Shown: piece by piece, positions 7,037 to 11,993 of the stretch
Layout of the letters: each line of letters starts with the position of its first letter
How positions within the stretch are numbered: the stretch's first letter is position 1
From: an uncultured Ruminococcus sp.
GTDB taxonomy: Bacteria; Bacillota; Clostridia; Oscillospirales; Acutalibacteraceae
Assembly: GCA_902766305.1 (NCBI GenBank)
Contig: CACXDE010000085.1
Coordinates: 1-11,993 of the forward strand
Length of the DNA: 11,993 bases
Direction of reading: 5' to 3'
Program-made: the position numbers and the translations under genes
The notes under the pieces: generated by a model
Told to the model about the DNA's origin: nothing
What the model saw: the letters and a program-made list of their open reading frames with translations, nothing else
The model's database searches: none

Positions 7037-7063
7037 AGTTTTGGGATCCCCTTTCCTAAAACT
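7037..7063 (+). promoter_or_regulatory. Leader hairpin of the metallophosphoesterase mRNA
   Basis: A 10-bp stem, AGTTTTGGGA (7037-7046) with TCCTAAAACT (7054-7063) and one G-U pair, encloses a 7-base loop. A run of six G residues (7031-7036) precedes it, and a U-rich stretch (TTAAATTATTTTATTG) follows. It lies about 20 bases past the predicted start site and 61 bases before the ATG. It could be an attenuator or an mRNA-stabilising 5' stem. I recognise no known riboswitch. Confidence 0.5.
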
Positions 7064-7124
7064 TTAAATTATTTTATTGTTATCGGAACAGAACAAATAT
7101 TTAATTCAGAAAGGATGATGCAAT

Positions 7125-10100
7125 ATGAGATCAAAAATCTCAACAAGGATCTTGGCTGTATTGCTGTCAATGTCAGTGACCGTTCCTATGATGCAGACTG
7201 CATATCTTTCAGTTTGTGCTGAAAGCAGTGCTTCAGCGTGGGTGGTCGATTACAACTCAGTCGGCGGAGGGTTGCCCTCAAAGGTTCAGACAGCTTTTGA
7301 TAAGGCAATGGAAAGCTATAATGGTATGCCTCTTATACCGTTAGCGTGTTACGGTGATCAGGTCGTTGCCGGATCAAATTATTACCTTATATGCAGGGAA
7401 AATACCGGGGGAAACGTCTCAGAATGTAAACTTAAAAAGGTCGTTGTATATAACAAGCTTGACGGCACGGCTGAGATAAGCAGCGTTACAGATTTCAACA
7501 TTGAGGACTACGCTAAGAATCACAGCTATTATATTCCTGATTATCCGGAACCGGGCAGTGCGGCAGTTCCGTCTGAGCTTCCAAGATGTGAGCTTCCGTC
7601 AGAAGCCGCAGCACCGTTTAATAAAATATTCCAGGGTATCTGCGGTTCTGAGTGTATACCGCTTGCATATTTAGGCAAGCAGACAACAGCTGACGGAACT
7701 GATTATGCTTTGCTTTGCAGAACAAATGTTGTTGTACCGGATCCGGATATATACATAGATGTAATTATAATCCACGAGAACACGGACGGCACTGCCTACG
7801 AAAAAAGCTCCTACTCGCTTATCGGATCAAAGTCATCGTACCCTGTGTATGATGATTATAACGGTATCAGCTATAAATTTGACGTTAATCAGTGCGGCTA
7901 TGCACAGGGTGTAATAAGCTTTACCACTGAAAGCGAAGGCACATACAAGCTGTACTGGGCAGATGATAACAGCGCCCTTGCAGGATATTATCCTATCGCT
8001 GAGCTGAAAATGAAGACAGGCGTTGTAAAAAATGTTGTAATGGGCTATCATACCGTAATACCGGCAAAGGCTACAAAGATAATTGCAACAAAAGGATCCT
8101 TGAATGTCAAGGATGCGTATTCAGTATATAATATCCCCTATTACAGAAGACTAAGCAGTATGAGCGGCGATCTTCTTTATACATTCAGTACATTCTCTGA
8201 TATACATATCGACAGAGGAAATTTATGGTATGTTAATGCGGATGCCAATTTAAAACAGGGACTGAGCTACAGCACAAAAATGGGATCAGATTATGTTGTT
8301 GTTTCAGGCGACTGTGTAGGAAATGATAAAGGTCCGGACGCTGAATGGGACGCTTATCAGAAGATACTCAGCAAGAGTGATTTTGTAAATCCGATCTGGG
8401 AATCTGACGGCAACCATGACCTGCGTCAGGGTGTTTCAAGCGGTCTCAATTCCTTCGTTCAGGCTACAGGTACAGACGGTTCAAAAAGCGGCAAACCGTA
8501 TTTCTACACTATTGAATCCAATACAGGCGATATCTTCATATTTATGGCGCTTGAACTGAATAAGGATCCGAATAAGTATGATGAGTTCACTGATGAACAG
8601 ATAAACTGGGTAACTGATCTGCTTGAGAGATACTATGCTGACAGAAATATCTTTATCGTACAGCATGCACCTGTAAATGGCTTCGGTGCGGGCGACAGAA
8701 TGGATAATCCTTACTACGGCGGACTTATGAGCCAGTCCAATGAATCAACAAAGAAGTTTGTTAACCTGCTCAAGAAATATCCGGATGTTGTGTTCATGTC
8801 AGGTCACACTCATGAAGACTTTGCGATGGATTACAACTATTCTGACGAAAACGGCACAGCGGCAAATATGATACATACTCCTGCGCTTGCCGGTTCTAAA
8901 ATGCCAAATTCCACTGATGACGGTCTTGACGCAAACGGCGGCAAGGGCTTCAATGCACAGGCTTACTATGTTGAAGTTTATGAAAACAACATAGTTTTCA
9001 ACGGAGTCAACATAACGGATGAGCTGATCTATCCTACATACAGCTATGTAATGGAGGGTTCTCGTACTTCTGAATCTCCCAGATACTGCATAGACGGTAC
9101 TATTGCACCAAAGAATATTGATGTTCCTGTTGCAGACGAGCTGGATAAGGTGTCATCCATTCTTTCAACCTATTATAAATACGCATCATATGACAGCTAT
9201 CAGGCGCTTAAAAAGATGTATTACCAGTATAAGGACAAGACTATGGTGGATGAAAGCATCATAGATCAGTTTGAGAGCAAAATAGAATGGCTTTCAACCT
9301 ATACCGGCGGTATCACATATCATACCCTCAGCGACAGATATTATTTTGTGAACAACAAGGACTGGAGTTCTGTTTATGCCTATGCGTGGAACAGCTCCAG
9401 TGATAAAAATGCCGCATGGCCCGGAGTTAAGCTTGACAAGGTCGGCACTGACGAATCAACGGGTAAGGACATCTACTGCGTTAAGTTTGACAGCAAAGGT
9501 CAGTACAAGAACCTGATATTCAACATCGGCAGCAACAGCAAGCAGACGGTTGATATTTCATTGGAAGAATATGGTTATAATTCCTTCAATATCAGCGGCA
9601 GTAAGGACAGCAAGTATACTGTATCAAATTTCCAGCTCAACAATGTCGAGGATAAAAGATACGTATTGCTTTATAACGTATCAGGCGAGCACAGCTGGAC
9701 AGATATGGATAAGTATATGACGCTTGACAAAAACGGAAAGTTCAAGACTGTATACGACGCTTCGACAAGCAATTCATTCAGCTTCTGCATTTATGATAAG
9801 GTAACAGGCAAGTATTATGCTTTGTCTCAGGGTGCAGATTTTGCATTTGAAAACAACAAGACTTACAGTGTATCACTTGAAAAGCGCAGCGACAAAGGCA
9901 GCGCTGTTACATTCTCAGGTCTTGGACAGAACAAGCATCTTAATATTGAATTTGACGCTGACACACAGACAGTTACAATTCTTTGTGACGGCATTGAAGA
10001 ACAGCCTCAGCTTCCTCTTGCAAATAATTCAACATTGAGTGTTGACGAAGTTAAACCGGGCAGCCAGGTAAATCTTACAGGCGCGGCAACCGGAGGTACA

Positions 10101-11210
10101 GCACCGTATAAGTTTGCATATTATTACAAGAAGCCCGGCAGCAGCACATGGACAAAGATACTCACAGAAAACGATTCAGCATATGTTGATTCGACATCCG
10201 CAGCATTTACGCTTACTGACGCCGGAATATACAGCGTAAGAATAAATGTCAAAGACAGCGCAGGCACAATCATTTCCAAGGACTTTGCTATGACTGTTAA
10301 GGGTTCTGAAGAACCGCTGAAAAACAATTCAACAATCAGCGCAGCTACAGTTGCACCTGATACAACAGTCAATCTTACAGGAGCGGCAACCGGCGGTACA
10401 GAACCGTACAAGTTCGCTTACTACTATAAGAAGTCTACAGAAAGCACGTACACAAAGGCATATGTGACAGCAAGCGGTTCTGCCTATACAAAGAAAACTT
10501 CTGTCTCATTCAAGCCCGCATCAACAGGAACATATAATGTAAGAATAAATGTCAAGGACGGCGCAGCTGATGTTGTCACCAAAGATTTTACAATTACTGT
10601 TAAATCAGATGGTTCACTGAAAAACAATTCAAAGATAAGTGCAGCAAATGTATCCGTAAATACGGCAATCACTCTTACAGGAATTGCAGGCGGCGGTACA
10701 GGTCCGTACAGATACGCTTATTATTATAAGCTTTCATCTGACAGCAGCTGGAAAAAGATCGTTACAGGAACAAGCTCTACATATGTTTCAGCTTCCTCAA
10801 CGACATTCAAGCCGACAGCAGCCGGAACATATGATATAAGGATAAATGTCAAGGACAGCACAAATAATATTGTTATGAAGAATTTCACTGTTACCGTTAC
10901 AGCTGGTAATTCGCTGAAAAACAATTCATCTGTAAGCTCTGCAAGCGTATCAGTAAATACAGAGGTTACTCTTACAGGCAAGGCAAGCGGCGGCACAAGT
11001 CCGTACAAATATGCTTACTACTATAAGAAGTCAACAGAAAGCTCATGGACAAAGGCATATGTCACTTCCAGCGGTTCAGCATACACAAAGTATGATACAA
11101 TGGCATTCACTCCCACGTCAGCCGGAACATACAATGTAAGAATCAATGTCAAGGATAACAACGGTACAGGCACAGCCGTATCAAAGGACTTCACTCTTAC
11201 AGTAAAGTAA
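7125..11210 (+). CDS. Large secreted metallophosphoesterase with cystatin-like domains, CBM26-like module and Ig-like repeats
   Basis: The protein has 1361 residues; the start is set by AAAGGA before the ATG at 7125. Domains in order: signal peptide (1-32, cleavage likely VCA|ES); cystatin-like domain 1 (about 40-128, GGG 47-49, QVVAG 79-83); cystatin-like domain 2 (about 150-235, QTTADG in place of the motif); beta domain (about 243-325); calcineurin-like metallophosphoesterase (about 350-640) with DIH (359-361), GD (395-396), GNHD (429-432), H514 and GHTH (560-563), so the two-metal site is complete. A helical linker (about 665-727) follows. The CBM26-like starch-binding module (about 735-825) has YFVNNKDW, AYAW and AAWPG. 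An unassigned beta-rich domain (about 843-956) and four Ig-like repeats (965-1361) complete the protein. No sortase motif, dockerin or S-layer domain is seen, so it is probably released or bound through its modules. The substrate is unknown. CBM26 modules bind starch, so action on phosphorylated glucan or another phosphoester near starch granules is a guess. It forms a single-gene unit divergent from the foldase. Confidence 0.92.
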   Translation: MRSKISTRILAVLLSMSVTVPMMQTAYLSVCAESSASAWVVDYNSVGGGLPSKVQTAFDKAMESYNGMPLIPLACYGDQVVAGSNYYLICRENTGGNVSECKLKKVVVYNKLDGTAEISSVTDFNIEDYAKNHSYYIPDYPEPGSAAVPSELPRCELPSEAAAPFNKIFQGICGSECIPLAYLGKQTTADGTDYALLCRTNVVVPDPDIYIDVIIIHENTDGTAYEKSSYSLIGSKSSYPVYDDYNGISYKFDVNQCGYAQGVISFTTESEGTYKLYWADDNSALAGYYPIAELKMKTGVVKNVVMGYHTVIPAKATKIIATKGSLNVKDAYSVYNIPYYRRLSSMSGDLLYTFSTFSDIHIDRGNLWYVNADANLKQGLSYSTKMGSDYVVVSGDCVGNDKGPDAEWDAYQKILSKSDFVNPIWESDGNHDLRQGVSSGLNSFVQATGTDGSKSGKPYFYTIESNTGDIFIFMALELNKDPNKYDEFTDEQINWVTDLLERYYADRNIFIVQHAPVNGFGAGDRMDNPYYGGLMSQSNESTKKFVNLLKKYPDVVFMSGHTHEDFAMDYNYSDENGTAANMIHTPALAGSKMPNSTDDGLDANGGKGFNAQAYYVEVYENNIVFNGVNITDELIYPTYSYVMEGSRTSESPRYCIDGTIAPKNIDVPVADELDKVSSILSTYYKYASYDSYQALKKMYYQYKDKTMVDESIIDQFESKIEWLSTYTGGITYHTLSDRYYFVNNKDWSSVYAYAWNSSSDKNAAWPGVKLDKVGTDESTGKDIYCVKFDSKGQYKNLIFNIGSNSKQTVDISLEEYGYNSFNISGSKDSKYTVSNFQLNNVEDKRYVLLYNVSGEHSWTDMDKYMTLDKNGKFKTVYDASTSNSFSFCIYDKVTGKYYALSQGADFAFENNKTYSVSLEKRSDKGSAVTFSGLGQNKHLNIEFDADTQTVTILCDGIEEQPQLPLANNSTLSVDEVKPGSQVNLTGAATGGTAPYKFAYYYKKPGSSTWTKILTENDSAYVDSTSAAFTLTDAGIYSVRINVKDSAGTIISKDFAMTVKGSEEPLKNNSTISAATVAPDTTVNLTGAATGGTEPYKFAYYYKKSTESTYTKAYVTASGSAYTKKTSVSFKPASTGTYNVRINVKDGAADVVTKDFTITVKSDGSLKNNSKISAANVSVNTAITLTGIAGGGTGPYRYAYYYKLSSDSSWKKIVTGTSSTYVSASSTTFKPTAAGTYDIRINVKDSTNNIVMKNFTVTVTAGNSLKNNSSVSSASVSVNTEVTLTGKASGGTSPYKYAYYYKKSTESSWTKAYVTSSGSAYTKYDTMAFTPTSAGTYNVRINVKDNNGTGTAVSKDFTLTVK
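10017..11210 (+). repeat. Four tandem Ig-like repeats of about 100 residues within the metallophosphoesterase gene
   Basis: Copies start at about 10017, 10317, 10617 and 10914, a period of 300, 300 and 297 bases. Each has L-x-NNS at the start, LTG near residue 20, GG-T-x-PY-[KR]-[FY]-AYYYK in the middle, and [GA]-x-Y-[SND]-[VI]-RINVKD followed by [KN]-[FD]-F-x-[VI]-TV at the end. This is the triple-tyrosine-like extracellular spacer common at the C termini of Ruminococcus hydrolases. DNA identity between copies is high, so recombination could change the copy number, and assemblies may collapse this region. Confidence 0.88.
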
Positions 11211-11356
11211 TACTAATATTCAGTTAAAAAAGTTTCGCTCAAGCCTTTGGTCAGGGGTTCGGGGGCTGAAAGCCCCTGATTTCTGAAAATCTGAACAGTT
11301 TACGGTTTATTGAATATCAGTATAACACCCTTGAATTTAAGCTCAAAAACGGATAT
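11211..11356. other. Convergent intergenic stretch with a GC-rich hairpin
   Basis: No gene is visible here. A GC-rich hairpin is present: GGGGCT (11262-11267) with AGCCCC (11271-11276) and a GAA loop, or alternatively CAGGGG (11252-11257) with CCCCTG (11273-11278). The following bases are ATTTCTGAAAA, too few U residues for a strong intrinsic terminator. The preceding AAAAAAGTTTCGCTCAAGCC plus G-rich hairpin looks like a repeated 3' motif I have seen in related genomes, but this is from memory and untested. Confidence 0.4.
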
Positions 11357-11401
11357 AAAAACCGTCTTGATCAAGCGCATTGCTTTTTCAAGACGGTTTT
11401 T
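11357..11401. terminator. Strong bidirectional intrinsic terminator
   Basis: A perfect 14-bp stem (AAAAACCGTCTTGA, 11357-11370, with TCAAGACGGTTTTT, 11388-11401) encloses a 17-base loop that can pair further (AAGC/GCTT). The rightward tail continues TTTATT and the leftward tail is TTTTTATATCC. It therefore ends both the metallophosphoesterase transcript and the convergent toxin-antitoxin transcript, whose last gene stops at 11420. Confidence 0.9.
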
Positions 11402-11419
11402 TTATTATCTTTAAAATTA

Positions 11420-11638
11420 TTATTCATATTTTGCAAGATTGTCCCAATCTATCTCATCAGCATCAATATATCCGCTCTCTTCTGCATCTTCCAATCCTGC
11501 CGCCTCTGAAGGTGTTAATTTGGTATAATCCGGATCCCACGCAAGTATAATACGCCTTAGCATTTCAAAAGCAAGATTTCTTTCCTGCTCCGGTAACATA
11601 TCAAGCATTGCTGCTATTTGTTGTGCCTGTGTACTCAT
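11420..11638 (-). CDS. Putative antitoxin of a type II toxin-antitoxin pair
   Basis: This is a 72-residue acidic protein. The N-terminal half is predicted helical (LDMLPEQERNLAFEMLRRII, about 12-31). The C-terminal half has TPSEAAGLEDAEESGYIDAD and then EIDWDNL, an acidic tail of the sort that wraps around and neutralises a basic toxin. I see no clear DNA-binding fold, although the N-terminal helices could dimerise. The start ATG at 11638 has GGAGG 8 bases upstream; another ATG at 11645 is out of frame. It begins 13 bases after the stop of the toxin gene, so the two are co-transcribed with the toxin first. Function is inferred from the partner and the family look; it could also be a fragmentary regulator. 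Confidence 0.75.
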   Translation of the reverse strand: MSTQAQQIAAMLDMLPEQERNLAFEMLRRIILAWDPDYTKLTPSEAAGLEDAEESGYIDADEIDWDNLAKYE

Positions 11639-11651
11639 GGTTCATACCTCC

Positions 11652-11930
11652 TCACTTGTAAATATCGCCCCTATTGCCAATTTCGTCAATGTAAAGGATT
11701 TTTATCGTTTCAGCTTCTGTCGTTTCACTTTTATTCAAATACCAGTAAATAACACGATAGCTGCCAATTCTTAAACGCATCTTTCCCTTACTGCTACCTT
11801 GCATAACTTTTATATCTCCCTCTGGCGGCAAGTATGTCAATTTTTCAATTGCAGTCCTTATTCTTGCAACAGTTGAATTATCTTGTTTAGAAAGAAATTT
11901 CAGTGACCTTTTACTATACTTTATCTTCAT
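11652..11930 (-). CDS. RelE/ParE-family toxin
   Basis: This basic protein of 92 residues has the typical length of the RelE/ParE fold. It starts MKIKYSKRSLKFLSKQD, followed by a helical pair (about 17-33), PPEGDIKVMQG (35-45), the family hallmark MRLRIGSYRVIY (51-62) and a final strand ending IGNRGDIYK (84-92). RelE-type members cut mRNA on the ribosome and ParE-type members poison gyrase; the sequence alone does not settle which. R52, R54 and R59 and the C-terminal R87/Y91/K92 are candidates for the functional basic residues. The start at 11930 has GAGGGG 6 bases upstream. The toxin-first gene order recalls higBA. No clear promoter was found in the 63 bases left in the window. Confidence 0.85.
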   Translation of the reverse strand: MKIKYSKRSLKFLSKQDNSTVARIRTAIEKLTYLPPEGDIKVMQGSSKGKMRLRIGSYRVIYWYLNKSETTEAETIKILYIDEIGNRGDIYK

Positions 11931-11993
11931 AATCCGCCCCTCTTTTGTCTCCTATCACAATGCACTCAGCAAGAGCGATTAACTGATTATTTA

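Noticed and set aside
10124..11008. Three minus-strand open frames of 60-95 codons at regular spacing
   Set aside because: They lie opposite the Ig-like repeats and are alike only because those repeats are alike. They have no ribosome binding sites.
11252..11278. The GC-rich hairpin as the main terminator of the metallophosphoesterase gene
   Set aside because: No U tract follows. The hairpin at 11357-11401 has a longer stem and proper U tails on both sides.

Overview
The window looks like chromosome from a Gram-positive gut Firmicute of the Ruminococcaceae/Oscillospirales type, probably Ruminococcus-like. The reasons are strong GGAGG ribosome binding sites, consensus sigma-A promoters, a moderate base composition, a lipoprotein foldase, and a large secreted enzyme with a CBM26-type starch-binding module and C-terminal Ig-like repeats of the kind common in Ruminococcus. 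The species assignment is inference; no rRNA or other marker gene is present.

Layout. Positions 1-6358 are read leftward on the minus strand. In order of transcription they encode a PrsA-like PpiC lipoprotein (6358-4724), an FHA-RodA fusion (4622-2919) and a class B penicillin-binding protein (2888-1500). Next comes a 39-residue acidic peptide gene (1341-1222) with its own near-perfect promoter, and then a membrane protein with a C-terminal zinc ribbon (1143 to the window edge). The middle three large genes form a cell-wall cluster. RodA polymerises glycan strands from lipid II, the PBP crosslinks them, and the N-terminal FHA domain suggests the polymerase is tied to Ser/Thr-kinase phospho-signalling. 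The upstream lipoprotein probably folds exported proteins, possibly including the PBP.

Positions 6359-7124 are a divergent intergenic region. It holds the foldase promoter, two copies of a palindrome-bearing repeat, a 3' remnant of an Ig-like repeat gene, and the promoter and a hairpin-bearing leader of the next gene.

Positions 7125-11210 (plus strand) encode a 1361-residue secreted mosaic protein: signal peptide, two cystatin-like domains (one with an intact QVVAG motif), a beta domain, a calcineurin-like metallophosphoesterase, a helical linker, a CBM26-like module, another beta-rich domain and four near-identical Ig-like repeats. It is the most unusual gene here.

Positions 11357-11401 are a strong bidirectional terminator shared with a convergent minus-strand toxin-antitoxin pair (RelE/ParE-type toxin 11930-11652, antitoxin 11638-11420). 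No rRNA, tRNA, CRISPR array or transposase gene was seen.
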